The translations under genes and the position numbers were made by a program. Positions 33,481 to 41,768 of a DNA stretch of 64,000 bases are shown here, one piece after another; position 1 is the stretch's first letter, and each line of letters begins with the position of its first letter. The notes below the pieces were generated by a model that was given only the letters and a program-made list of their open reading frames with translations, did not search any database and was not told where the DNA came from. The stretch is from Bacillus sp. B1-b2 (GTDB lineage Bacteria > Bacillota > Bacilli > Bacillales > Cytobacillaceae): NCBI RefSeq assembly GCF_009183415.1, contig NZ_WEHU01000011.1:96876-160875 (forward strand), given 5' to 3'.

Positions 33481-34015
33481 TGATTGGGCTCTGTTCTTAC
33501 TAACCAAATCTATTAGACTAAACAAGTTATGTAGAAATAGTGAGAGAAACTGAGTATTTAAGAGATAAGTGTTTGTTTATTGAGGGAGTTTAGTTGAACA
33601 GAAATTGAATCAAAAAACAGCAGCCTGTTAAGATGACATGTTGTTTTTTTATTTTTGAAACTGTATGTAGGTGCCTAATAATGCCTTTGGCTGTTTTGGA
33701 AATATTGCGTACCGATTAGAAATTTTTAACTTTCTTTGACGAAGAAAATTGTTTTGATTTTAAAAGCTATTATTGCAACATATAAAATCATGACTGTTCA
33801 TAAATAAACTGCAGGAGTAACCTTTTTTGAATGAATAATTAAGCTTTACTAATTAAAAATAGATTAAATTGACACTGTTAAATCTTTTTTTAAACGAATG
33901 GGGGGTGTAAAGTCAATCCTTTTTTTTGTTTAATCAACAAACATGGTAGATTATTTAAAGAAAGATTAGTAAATACAGTTCAATAAGGGATCCATTAATT
34001 AAATAAGACAACACC
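33481..34015. other. Intergenic, no supported gene
   Basis: About 530 bp between the IS right flank and a terminator. It has a T-rich stretch with a weak hairpin near 33613-33650 and no ORF with start signals. It may be remains of the locus the IS entered. Confidence 0.4.
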
Positions 34016-34056
34016 AAAAGTCGCTTTCCTTACGTAAGAGGAAAAGCGACTTTTTA
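34016..34056 (+). terminator. Terminator with no adjacent upstream gene
   Basis: AAAAGTCGCTTTCC pairs with GGAAAAGCGACTTTT around TTACGTAAGA, with a T5 tail. A-rich on the left, so it may be bidirectional. Confidence 0.75.
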
Positions 34057-34121
34057 AATTGAATTTCTCCTTGATTTCAACGCTTTATTTTAAGTTTCTT
34101 TGCCTAATTTCAAAAGTATTG

Positions 34122-34150
34122 TTGACTATTCAGTTGAACTGAATTATATT
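34122..34150 (+). promoter_or_regulatory. PadR promoter with operator filling the spacer
   Basis: TTGACT (34122-34127) and TATATT (34145-34150) are exactly 17 bp apart. The spacer 34128-34144 is the perfect palindrome ATTCAGTTGAACTGAAT. A second copy of one side, AGCTGAACTGAAT, sits at 34161-34173 over the likely transcription start. This is a textbook autorepressed PadR promoter. Confidence 0.8.
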
Positions 34151-34197
34151 ATTATTAAGTTTAACTATATAGCTGAACTGAATAAGGGGGTGAATGT

Positions 34198-34500
34198 ATG
34201 AAACATAAATTATTACCGTTGTCTGAAACCATGCATTATATTTTATTAGTTCTGCGTGAGCCACTCCATGGCTATGCCGTAATGCAGAAGATAGAAAAGA
34301 TAAGTAACGGTTCTGTTATTTTAGCAGCTGGTACATTATACGGTGCGATTGAAAACTTGAGTAAGCATGGTTGGATTGAACCTGTTGGAGATTCGGGTCG
34401 GAGAAAAGTTTATATGATAACTTCTGAAGGAAGCGCAATTTTGAAAGTGGAACAAAACAGGTTATTGCATATTTTATCCTTGTACGAAGGAAGTGAATAA
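34198..34500 (+). CDS. PadR-family transcriptional regulator
   Basis: 100-residue PadR winged-helix protein of the small (PadR-s2) type. It has an N-terminal MHYILLVLREPLHGYAVMQK segment, recognition-helix region AAGTLYGAIENLSKHGWIEP (about 40-60) and wing GDSGRRKVYMITSEG. A short C-terminal helix would dimerise. It should repress its own operon through the palindromes at 34128-34144 and 34161-34173. GGGGGTGA precedes ATG 34198. The DUF2812 gene follows two bases after its stop; PadR-DUF2812 pairs are a common Firmicute arrangement. Confidence 0.9.
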   Translation: MKHKLLPLSETMHYILLVLREPLHGYAVMQKIEKISNGSVILAAGTLYGAIENLSKHGWIEPVGDSGRRKVYMITSEGSAILKVEQNRLLHILSLYEGSE

Positions 34501-34501
34501 A

Positions 34502-35068
34502 ATGAAGAAGTTTAAGGTGTTTTTTGATATTGAAAAAGAGGAACAATGGCTGAACGAGCAATTACAAAAAGGCTATCGTTGTACAAATATTAGTGGATTC
34601 GGTATATATACTTTCGAAAAAACCGACAAGAGATATGTGATGCGACTGGATTATCAAGATTATTTATCAAAGAAAAAGTCCAAAGATTACAAAGGGATTT
34701 ATCAAGACTTCGGTTGGAGTTATGTATATGGCTCATCGCTTGGTGGAATTAAATATTGGCAAAAAGTAATCGATAATCAAAATGAAATCTTCTCAGACCG
34801 CCAATCAATGAGTAATTATTATAAAAGATTGATGGGTTATTCATCTGGCTTAGGTTTATTGTTATTGTTTGTTTCATATATACTTTACAAAGATTCAGGT
34901 TTATATTTAACCGAAGGTCTTTGGAATATGAAAGGTTCATTATTTTGGAAAGCTTTTTTATTTGAGACACCATTTGCCCTTTTAAGGTTGATTCCCGCCA
35001 TTATGGTTGTTTTCCTAGGTAGCAGTTTCTATAGAGTTTATCGAAAATATTCAAAATTAAAAGAATAA
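34502..35068 (+). CDS. DUF2812 membrane protein
   Basis: 188-residue DUF2812 protein. A soluble N-terminal half (FFDIEKEEQWLNEQLQKGYR, ISGFGIYTFEK) is followed by two membrane segments (about 112-132 and 150-178). Its function is unknown; it is regularly the target gene of a PadR repressor, sometimes linked to envelope or antimicrobial stress. I chose ATG 34502, served by AAGGAAG at 34486-34492 inside the padR end. The GTG at 34493 overlaps the padR stop region and is less well spaced. Confidence 0.85.
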   Translation: MKKFKVFFDIEKEEQWLNEQLQKGYRCTNISGFGIYTFEKTDKRYVMRLDYQDYLSKKKSKDYKGIYQDFGWSYVYGSSLGGIKYWQKVIDNQNEIFSDRQSMSNYYKRLMGYSSGLGLLLLFVSYILYKDSGLYLTEGLWNMKGSLFWKAFLFETPFALLRLIPAIMVVFLGSSFYRVYRKYSKLKE

Positions 35069-35094
35069 TTGAGGATAATATATTCACTACAGTT

Positions 35095-35122
35095 AGGCGC
35101 TTTTCTTTAAGGAGAAAGCGTC
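35095..35122 (+). terminator. Weak terminator after DUF2812
   Basis: AGGCGCTTTTC/GGAGAAAGCGTCT stem with loop TTTAA and only a short ATTT tail. Confidence 0.4.
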
Positions 35123-35195
35123 TATTTGAATGGAAAATTCAATTAAGGGATTGAGTTTTATTGGTGAGCAAAAGATTGTGAAGTAATGTACTTAA

Positions 35196-35252
35196 AGTAA
35201 CGGGGGCGATAGTCAATAACAAAGAATAGCTTTTCCCTTATTAAAGTAACAA
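35196..35252. repeat. Array repeat, type B copy
   Basis: AGTAACGGGGGCGATAGTCA, ATAACAAAGAATAGC, then CTTTTCCCTTATTAAAGTAA, identical over 20 bases to the copy at 30.09 kb. It lies just before the frameshifted VOC gene. Confidence 0.7.
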
Positions 35253-35347
35253 GCAGTTTACTTAAGGAAGGAATGCAGAACTAAAACATCGAATAGTGAA
35301 ACTAAGAATCTACGCATGGAAAAAATAGACCAAAGGAGATGTGGGAG

Positions 35348-35811
35348 ATGAAGTTCAATAGAATAGATCATGTTGGTGTAATCGTCAATGATCTTTCAGC
35401 AGCTAAAGTGTTTTTTCTTGATTTTGGACTTGAGGTGAAAGGGGAATGGGAAATGGAAGGAGACTTAATGGGATATGCAATTGGGCTTCATGACGTTAAA
35501 GTAGCTTGTGTAGGATTAGGATTGCCGAACGGTCAAACATGGATTGAGTTAATCAAATTTCATACACCGACAGATGATAAAGGTATTCAGCAATCCAGTG
35601 CAAATACATTGGGTATCCGACATATTGCATTTGCAGTTGAAGATATTGAAGCTGTTGTAGCTACATTGAAAACGAAGGGAACTTATATCTTTAGTGAGAC
35701 CAGCAGTATGAAGAAAGATATAAGTTATGCTACGTTCGAGGACCAGAGGGAATTATTTTGGAGTTAGCGGAGGAAAAACAACAAAAAAAAAAACCTAAAT
35801 CACAGCAGTAA
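35348..35811 (+). pseudogene. VOC/glyoxalase-family gene with a frameshift
   Basis: From ATG 35348 (AAAGGAG at 35332-35338) the frame encodes a glyoxalase-like protein (FNRIDHVGVIVNDLSAAKVF, GLEVKGEW, IRHIAFAVEDIEAVV) but then reads out of register and stops at about 35765. A one-base shift near 35695-35706 restores the usual ending in another frame (QQYEERYKLCYVRGPEGIIL then ELAEE) to TAA 35809-35811. The two domain halves together make a full VOC protein of about 154 residues, so this is a gene with a single indel, or a sequencing error. The truncated product lacks the last metal-ligand strand. Confidence 0.75.
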
Positions 35812-35883
35812 TCTAGCATAGATATGCATTTCCTTTATAAATTTGGTTTTCATCTTGATAATTAACAAAGGATGCAAGTCAAT

Positions 35884-35934
35884 ATTGGAAAAGAAGAATA
35901 GAGAGGAATCCAAACTTAGAATTTCTCTCTATTC
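35884..35934 (-). terminator. Terminator of gpmA
   Basis: GAATAGAGAG (35896-35905) pairs with CTCTCTATTC (35925-35934). On the minus strand the tail is CTTCTTTTCC. The stem includes the gpmA stop codon. Confidence 0.5.
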
Positions 35935-36720
35935 CTCCTGTACATTAACTGTTGGATCTTTGATATTTTCCTTGTCTAACCACTCTGGCGGAATATGCTT
36001 AGGAATAACTCCAGCAGGTACTTCCCCATCAATTCCTAAGTAATAATGTCTAATTGGATGTAAGTCATCGTCCAATTCATAGACAAGTGGAATACCAGTT
36101 GGAATATTTAAAGAGGCAATACCATCTGAGGATACATGATCTAAATAATGAACAATTGCTCGTAAAGTGTTTCCATGTGCAGCTATAATTGCTTTTTTAT
36201 TAGCTTTAAGAGTAGGTGCAATTTCCTCTTTCCAGAAGGTGAGCACCCGTTTTTCTGTATCCTCTAAGCTTTCTGTTAATGGAATGTTTTCCCTTTTCAA
36301 ATCATGATATTTAGGATCCTTTATGGCATATCTAGGATCATCTTCTGTTAAAGCTGGTGGTTGGATATTCATGGATCTTCTCCATAATTGTACTTGGTCT
36401 TCTCCATATTTTTGAGAGGTTTCTGTTTTGTTCAAACCTTGTAATGCACCATAATGCCGTTCATTTAGCTTCCAGGTTTTATGTACTGGTATCCACATTT
36501 GGTCCATTTCATGAAGAAGAATCCAAAGTGTTCTAATAGCTCTTTTTAAATAGGAAGTATAAGCTATGTCAAAGATATAACCATTTCTTTTAAGGATAAT
36601 GCCAGCCTCTCGTGCTTCTGTTAAGCCTACATTCGATAAATCAACATCTGTCCACCCGGTAAAGCGGTTCTCTACATTCCAAAGACTCTCTCCATGACGA
36701 ATAATTACAAGCTTTTTCAT
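35929..36720 (-). CDS. gpmA: 2,3-bisphosphoglycerate-dependent phosphoglycerate mutase
   Basis: 263-residue histidine-phosphatase-fold mutase that interconverts 3- and 2-phosphoglycerate in glycolysis. The signature RHGES is at residues 8-12 (phospho-His9) with the following [12 protein letters not shown]. The proton donor lies in [11 protein letters not shown], and the second histidine in AAHGNTLRA. It is slightly longer than E. coli GpmA because of a C-terminal tail. I chose the ATG at 36718-36720, preceded on the minus strand by ATGGAGA; an ATG 7 codons upstream is less likely. It lies alone and opposite to its neighbours, where B. subtilis has ymfD/ymfE. Confidence 0.9.
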   Translation of the reverse strand: MKKLVIIRHGESLWNVENRFTGWTDVDLSNVGLTEAREAGIILKRNGYIFDIAYTSYLKRAIRTLWILLHEMDQMWIPVHKTWKLNERHYGALQGLNKTETSQKYGEDQVQLWRRSMNIQPPALTEDDPRYAIKDPKYHDLKRENIPLTESLEDTEKRVLTFWKEEIAPTLKANKKAIIAAHGNTLRAIVHYLDHVSSDGIASLNIPTGIPLVYELDDDLHPIRHYYLGIDGEVPAGVIPKHIPPEWLDKENIKDPTVNVQEE

Positions 36721-36909
36721 TACGTTCTCCATTCTATTCATTAGTATTTTCTATATATTCCCCAATAAGATGGAAATATTCCATGCATATAAATGTAGAT
36801 ATTATAGAAAAAATGTTAATGTTCTATAGATACAGGGAATAACCTTATAATTGGAGTAAATACTAGGAAATAGTGTATTATTTGAGGTAGATTAATTAGG
36901 AGGTATGTT

Positions 36910-38190
36910 ATGAGTGTCGCAACGGAACAAATAACGAAATTCAAAGGCTTTCAATTACATACGGTCAAGACAGATAAGTTTAAAACAAATAACATTGTTG
37001 TTAAGTGGAGAACGCCAATTGCTAAAGAAAATGTAACTCACCGGGCATTGCTTCCTTATGTGATGCAGAATAGTGCAGAAAAATATAATACGACGACAAA
37101 ACTTCGCTCTTATGTAGAGGAATTATATGGAGCAACCTTTTTTATTGACCTTTCTAAAAAGGGTGAATATCATATTGTTTCCTTCACGTTGGAAATAGTA
37201 AATGAGAAATTTCTATCAGATCCTTCGCCATTATTAAGAAAAGGTCTAGAATTTTTATCTGAAGTCATTTTTCATCCGAATGTAACAGATGGAGCATTTG
37301 AACAAAGTATTGTTGATAATGAAAAAAGAGCGCTTAAACAAAGAATTCAATCCATCTTTGATGATAAAATGCGCTATTCTAATCAGCGTGTTGTCGATAT
37401 TATGTGTGAGAACGAACCATATGCGATTAGTGTTTATGGAGATAAAGAGGAAGTAGACAGTATTACCCCACAATCGCTATATCAATATTATCAACAAGCA
37501 ATAGCAGAAGACCAGATAGATGTTTATATGGTTGGAGATTTAGATGTTTCAGATGTTTCTACTTATATAGAAGAAATATTTCCATTTAAAGAAAGAAACG
37601 CGCAATCTATTGACCGAAGAAATTTTTCTTCTGTAGAAAAGGTAAAAGAAGTTCGTGAAGTTCAAGATATTAAACAAGGAAAATTGAATATGGGATTCCG
37701 AACAAATATCGTTTATGGAGATGCTGAATATTTTGCATTACAAGTATTAAACGGTATATATGGCGGCTTTTCTCATTCAAAGCTGTTTCTAAATGTACGT
37801 GAAAAAGAAAGTTTAGCCTATTATGCAGCTAGTCGTTTAGAAAGTCATAAAGGACTGCTATTAGTTATGTCAGGTATTGATAATCAAAATTACGAAAAAG
37901 CTGTGAAGATTATCAAAGAGCAAATGGACTTAATGAAAAAAGGCGAATTCACAGACCAAGAAATGATGCAAACAAAAGCAGTCATTCACAATCAAATGCT
38001 AGAGACACTAGATACATCTCGAGGAATGGTCGAGTTATTCTATCATAACAGTGTAAGTGATAGCTATGTGGACATGGCAGAATGGTTGAAAGCAATGAGT
38101 AAGGTAACAAGAGAAGAAATTATTGCGGCTGCTAGTAAAATAGAATTAGATACTGTTTATTTCTTAACTGGATCGGAGGGGAATGCTTAA
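36910..38190 (+). CDS. ymfF: M16-family peptidase-like protein YmfF (inactive-type subunit)
   Basis: 426-residue insulinase-fold protein of the YmfF subgroup. The HxxEH zinc motif is absent from the expected N-terminal position (the region reads HRALLPYVMQNSAEKY). The partner YmfH next door carries it, so the two probably form an active/inactive heterodimer like mitochondrial processing peptidase. The C-terminal half has the substrate-positioning YGGFSHSKLFLNVREKES motif. TTAGGAGGT precedes ATG 36910. The stop overlaps the ymfH start (TAATG). Known substrates are unclear; in some bacteria the pair is linked to peptide processing. Confidence 0.9.
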   Translation: MSVATEQITKFKGFQLHTVKTDKFKTNNIVVKWRTPIAKENVTHRALLPYVMQNSAEKYNTTTKLRSYVEELYGATFFIDLSKKGEYHIVSFTLEIVNEKFLSDPSPLLRKGLEFLSEVIFHPNVTDGAFEQSIVDNEKRALKQRIQSIFDDKMRYSNQRVVDIMCENEPYAISVYGDKEEVDSITPQSLYQYYQQAIAEDQIDVYMVGDLDVSDVSTYIEEIFPFKERNAQSIDRRNFSSVEKVKEVREVQDIKQGKLNMGFRTNIVYGDAEYFALQVLNGIYGGFSHSKLFLNVREKESLAYYAASRLESHKGLLLVMSGIDNQNYEKAVKIIKEQMDLMKKGEFTDQEMMQTKAVIHNQMLETLDTSRGMVELFYHNSVSDSYVDMAEWLKAMSKVTREEIIAAASKIELDTVYFLTGSEGNA

Positions 38191-39473
38191 TGGAAAAGAT
38201 ACCATTTGAACAGCTGCAAGAGGAATTATATTATGAACAATTAGACAATGGTTTAAAGGTGTATATTTTACCAAAAAAAGGATTTAATAAAACATTTTGT
38301 ACCTTTACTACAAAGTATGGGTCTGTTGATAATACCTTTATTCCTCTAGATGGAAATGATTTTAATCAGGTTCCAGATGGAATTGCCCACTTTTTAGAGC
38401 ATAAATTATTTGAAAAAGAAGATGGCGACGTTTTTCAGGACTTTAGTAAAAATGGAGCAAGTGCTAATGCCTTTACTTCCTTTACAAGAACAGCTTATCT
38501 ATTCTCTAGCACTTCAAATGTCGAGAAGAATTTAGAAACGTTAATTAATTTTGTTCAAGATCCTTACTTTACGGAAAAAACAGTAGAGAAAGAAAAAGGA
38601 ATTATTGGTCAAGAAATTACGATGTATGATGATAATCCAGATTGGCGGTTATATTTTGGATTAATTCAAAATATGTTTGTTCATCATCCAGTTAAAATTG
38701 ACATAGCTGGTACGATCGAATCCATTTCTCATATTACAAAAGATATGCTGTATGAATGCTACCATACATTCTACCATCCAAGTAATATGCTCCTTTTCAT
38801 CATAGGCCCTGTAGAGCCAGAGGAATATATAGCAAAAATAAAGGAAAATCAGGCGAAGAAGGATTATCAAAACCATAGTGAAATTAAGAGGAAATTTGAG
38901 GAAGAGCCTGAGCATGTGAGTCAAGAAAAGCAAGTGTTAAAAATGAATGTACACACGTCAAAATGCTTGGTGGGCATAAAGGCAATCGATGTGAATCAGT
39001 CTGGTAAAGAAATGTTGAAGAATGAGTTGAGTATTAACCTACTTTTAGATGCTTTATTTAGTGAGAGCTCGGAAAACTATCAACATCTTTTCCAAGAGGG
39101 CTTAATTGATGATACCTTTTCTTATGACTATACACAGGAACAGGGCTTTGGCTTCGCGATGATTGGTGGAGATACTAGTAATCCAGATGGCTTGGAGAAT
39201 GCAATTAAAGAGATATTAAGAAGTGCGAAAAATATTGAATTTTCCAATGAAACATTACAAAGAACGAAAAAGAAAAAAATAGGTGCATTTCTTCGAGCGG
39301 TAAATTCACCAGAATATATTGCTAATCAATTTACACGTTATGCATTTAATGATATGAACTTATTTGATGTGGTGCCAACTTTAGAAGAAATTACAATAGA
39401 GGATATTAAATATGCTGCAAATAGATTAATTGCAGAAGATAGACTAACAACTTGTCAAGTAGTACCTAAATAA
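38190..39473 (+). CDS. ymfH: M16-family zinc peptidase YmfH
   Basis: 427-residue insulinase-family metallopeptidase. The zinc motif HFLEH is near residues 69-73 (GIAHFLEHKLFE), with the downstream glutamate in EKEKGIIGQEI near 131-141. The C-terminal half is catalytically silent, as usual. It pairs with YmfF, with which it overlaps by one base, so the subunits should be made in step. GGAGGGGAATGC upstream lies inside the ymfF end. A strong terminator (39483-39532) closes the pair. Confidence 0.92.
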   Translation: MEKIPFEQLQEELYYEQLDNGLKVYILPKKGFNKTFCTFTTKYGSVDNTFIPLDGNDFNQVPDGIAHFLEHKLFEKEDGDVFQDFSKNGASANAFTSFTRTAYLFSSTSNVEKNLETLINFVQDPYFTEKTVEKEKGIIGQEITMYDDNPDWRLYFGLIQNMFVHHPVKIDIAGTIESISHITKDMLYECYHTFYHPSNMLLFIIGPVEPEEYIAKIKENQAKKDYQNHSEIKRKFEEEPEHVSQEKQVLKMNVHTSKCLVGIKAIDVNQSGKEMLKNELSINLLLDALFSESSENYQHLFQEGLIDDTFSYDYTQEQGFGFAMIGGDTSNPDGLENAIKEILRSAKNIEFSNETLQRTKKKKIGAFLRAVNSPEYIANQFTRYAFNDMNLFDVVPTLEEITIEDIKYAANRLIAEDRLTTCQVVPK

Positions 39474-39482
39474 GGAAGTTAA

Positions 39483-39532
39483 AGAGTCAAATCTCACAAG
39501 TACGATACTAGGTGAGATTTGACTCTATTTTT
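39483..39532 (+). terminator. Terminator after ymfH
   Basis: Perfect 15-bp stem AGAGTCAAATCTCAC/GTGAGATTTGACTCT (39483-39497 with 39512-39526), then ATTTTT. It rules out the long ORF start at 39512 for ymfI. Confidence 0.9.
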
Positions 39533-39565
39533 GCAAGTATATTCAAGAGAAATAGAGGGATCAAT

Positions 39566-40288
39566 ATGGGGAAACGAATTTTAATTACAGGTGCATCTGG
39601 TGGAATTGGACAAGCTATTGCAAAGCTATTGGCGAAAGAAGGATATTCTCTATATTTACATTATCATCAAAACAAGGAAGCGATTAAACAGTTAATAGAA
39701 GAGATAGAAGTGTATGGTGGCGAATATCTAGCCATCCAAGCGAATTTATCAGAAAAAAAGGGCTATAAAGCAATTCTTGAGAATGTCTTTTCCATAGATG
39801 GCATTATTCATGCAAGTGGAATAAGTACATACGGGCTATTTGTAGATAATCATGATCAGGAGTGGGAGGAATTATGGAATATTCATGTACATTCCATGAT
39901 GGGATTAACTAGAGACTTAGTACCAAAGATGCTCACTAAACAACAAGGAAGTATTATCGTTATATCGAGTATATGGGGTCAAATTGGCTCTGCTATGGAG
40001 GTGGCCTATTCTACTGTTAAAGGAGCGCAAATTGCCTTTGTCAAAGCTTTAAGTAAGGAATTAGCATACAATGGGATTCGTGTTAATGCCGTTGCTCCTG
40101 GAGCAATAGATACAAACATGTTACACACATTCACAGAAGCGGATAAACAGATGCTAATGGAAGAAATTCCTATGGGAAGATTAGGTCAGCCAATGGAAAT
40201 TGCAGAAAGTGTTTTATTTTTGCTATCAGATAAATCTTCTTATATGACAGGGCAAGTGATGTCACTGAACGGTGGATGGAATGTATGA
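39566..40288 (+). CDS. ymfI: SDR-family oxidoreductase YmfI (FabG-like)
   Basis: 240-residue short-chain dehydrogenase/reductase. It has the nucleotide-binding GASGGIGQ at about 8-15, the catalytic Ser in IVISSIWGQIGS, the YSTVKGA motif (Tyr and Lys), and NAVAPGAIDT. The mutation to YSTVK from YSASK/YSATK is within family variation. It resembles FabG-type 3-oxoacyl reductases; the substrate is unknown, and it is always near the ymfF/ymfH/ymfJ block in Bacillus. ATG 39566 follows AGAGGGATCA. The longer frame from 39512 would start inside the ymfH terminator and is rejected. Confidence 0.88.
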   Translation: MGKRILITGASGGIGQAIAKLLAKEGYSLYLHYHQNKEAIKQLIEEIEVYGGEYLAIQANLSEKKGYKAILENVFSIDGIIHASGISTYGLFVDNHDQEWEELWNIHVHSMMGLTRDLVPKMLTKQQGSIIVISSIWGQIGSAMEVAYSTVKGAQIAFVKALSKELAYNGIRVNAVAPGAIDTNMLHTFTEADKQMLMEEIPMGRLGQPMEIAESVLFLLSDKSSYMTGQVMSLNGGWNV

Positions 40289-40384
40289 GAATACTTTTCC
40301 AATAAAATTATATGCATATAATTACAAGAAAGTATCCAAAATAACCTATGTAATACACTTAAGGTAAGGAAGGGAGTATTTCAT

Positions 40385-40642
40385 ATGTCTATTTTAGAAA
40401 ACTGGGATCAATGGAAAGATTTCTTAGGTGATCGTCTTCACCATGCACAAAACGAAGGAATGAACAAAGAGGTTGTGGGAGATCTTGCTTTCCAAATTGG
40501 AGATTACTTATCTAACCAAGTACAACCTAAAAATGACCAAGAAAAAATCTTAGCAGATTTATGGTCTGTTGCTTCTGAAGAAGAGCAGCATGCAATTGCT
40601 AACATGATGGTTAAATTAGTTCAAAATAACGGCACAAAATAG
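40385..40642 (+). CDS. ymfJ: DUF3243 protein YmfJ
   Basis: 85-residue soluble, acidic helical protein of the DUF3243 family (MSILENWDQWKDFLGDRLHH, EEQHAIANMMVKLVQNN). Its function is unknown. GGAAGGGAGT precedes ATG 40385. It occupies the same place as B. subtilis ymfJ, between ymfI and ymfK, and is closed by a hairpin. Confidence 0.88.
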   Translation: MSILENWDQWKDFLGDRLHHAQNEGMNKEVVGDLAFQIGDYLSNQVQPKNDQEKILADLWSVASEEEQHAIANMMVKLVQNNGTK

Positions 40643-40657
40643 GTTTTTATAAAAATA

Positions 40658-40716
40658 GGGTTAACTTAATGAATAGGAAATGAATCCCATTTATTAAGTT
40701 CCCTTTTTTACATTAG
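40658..40716 (+). terminator. Terminator after ymfJ
   Basis: Imperfect stem GGGTTAACTTAATGAAT / ATTTATTAAGTTCCC followed by TTTTTTA. The remaining gap to ymfK (about 240 bp) shows no other feature. Confidence 0.65.
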
Positions 40717-40956
40717 ATTTTCAAAAAAAAGCAAGCTAAAGTCATGTTAAATCTGTAAGAATATCTAGTATCATTAGCAAAGCTAATGAAAGTAATGAAC
40801 AAGAATACATAATACTTGCTGTTAACTAACTTCATCTCAATATTTTTTGTGGATTTCCCTGTTTTTTCTTTGATTATTTCCCCTTATCCTTTATGATAGA
40901 GTAGAATGTAAAAAAAGAATCATGTCACCTATTAGCAACTCGTGAGGAGGACTTTT

Positions 40957-41748
40957 TTGGAACAAAAGGAATGGTATTTAGAATATGAAATTCAAAAAAA
41001 CCGACCTGGCTTATTAGGAGATATTTCTTCTTTACTTGGTATGCTCTCAATAAATATTATTACGATTAATGGTGTGGATGATGGACGTAGAGGTCTATTG
41101 ATGTTAGCAAAAGATGAAGAACGGATTAAAAGACTAGAATCTATTCTTTATACAATGGACACAATAAAAGTAATTAAGCTTCGAGTACCAACATTACGAG
41201 ACAAGCTTGCAGTCAGACATGGAAGATACATACAACGAGATGCAGATGATAAAAAAACGTTTCGTTTTGTTCGGGAAGAATTAGGGCTATTAGTTGATTT
41301 TATGGCTGAATTATTTAAAACAGAGGGCCATAAGTTAATTGGAATAAGAGGAATGCCTCGTGTGGGGAAAACGGAATCTATCGTTGCTGCAAGTGTTAAC
41401 GCAAATAAGAGGTGGCTTTTAATTAGCTCCACTCTATTAAAGCAGACGATTCGCCAATCCTTAATGCACGGTGAATATAATGATAATAATTTATTTATTA
41501 TTGATGGTATAGTAACCTCTAAGCAAATAAATGAACGCCACTGGGCAGTAATCAGAGAAGTCATGCAGTTGCCTTTTATTAAAGTAGTAGAACATCCAGA
41601 TGCATTTGTACATAATACAGAATACACATTAGAAGATTTTGATTATATTATTGAGCTAAGACATGAGCCAGGAGAAGAAATTATTTACGATTTTCATAAA
41701 AAGAATGCTTTTGCTTTAGGTAGTGAATTTCAAGGTTTTGATTTTTAG
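40957..41748 (+). CDS. ymfK: DUF3388 protein YmfK
   Basis: 263-residue protein of the DUF3388 family. The N-terminal about 75 residues look like an ACT-type ligand domain (EYEIQKNRPGLLGDISSLLG). After a basic linker there is a P-loop GMPRVGKTES near residues 130-139, so it may bind a nucleotide. Its function is unknown. I chose TTG 40957 because GTGAGGAGG (40942-40950) is the ribosome-binding site; the GTG at 40942 inside it is not a good start. It is 20 bp upstream of ymfM and probably cotranscribed with it. Confidence 0.85.
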   Translation: MEQKEWYLEYEIQKNRPGLLGDISSLLGMLSINIITINGVDDGRRGLLMLAKDEERIKRLESILYTMDTIKVIKLRVPTLRDKLAVRHGRYIQRDADDKKTFRFVREELGLLVDFMAELFKTEGHKLIGIRGMPRVGKTESIVAASVNANKRWLLISSTLLKQTIRQSLMHGEYNDNNLFIIDGIVTSKQINERHWAVIREVMQLPFIKVVEHPDAFVHNTEYTLEDFDYIIELRHEPGEEIIYDFHKKNAFALGSEFQGFDF

Positions 41749-41768
41749 TAAGTTGGAAGGTGTTATAT

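Noticed and set aside
16317..35811. A true integron with attI and integrase
   Set aside because: No tyrosine recombinase or attI-like region is visible; only the cassette-like layout and repeats support the idea, so it is given as a hypothesis.
39512..39565. Upstream extension of ymfI
   Set aside because: It begins inside the right arm of the ymfH terminator and lacks a ribosome-binding site.
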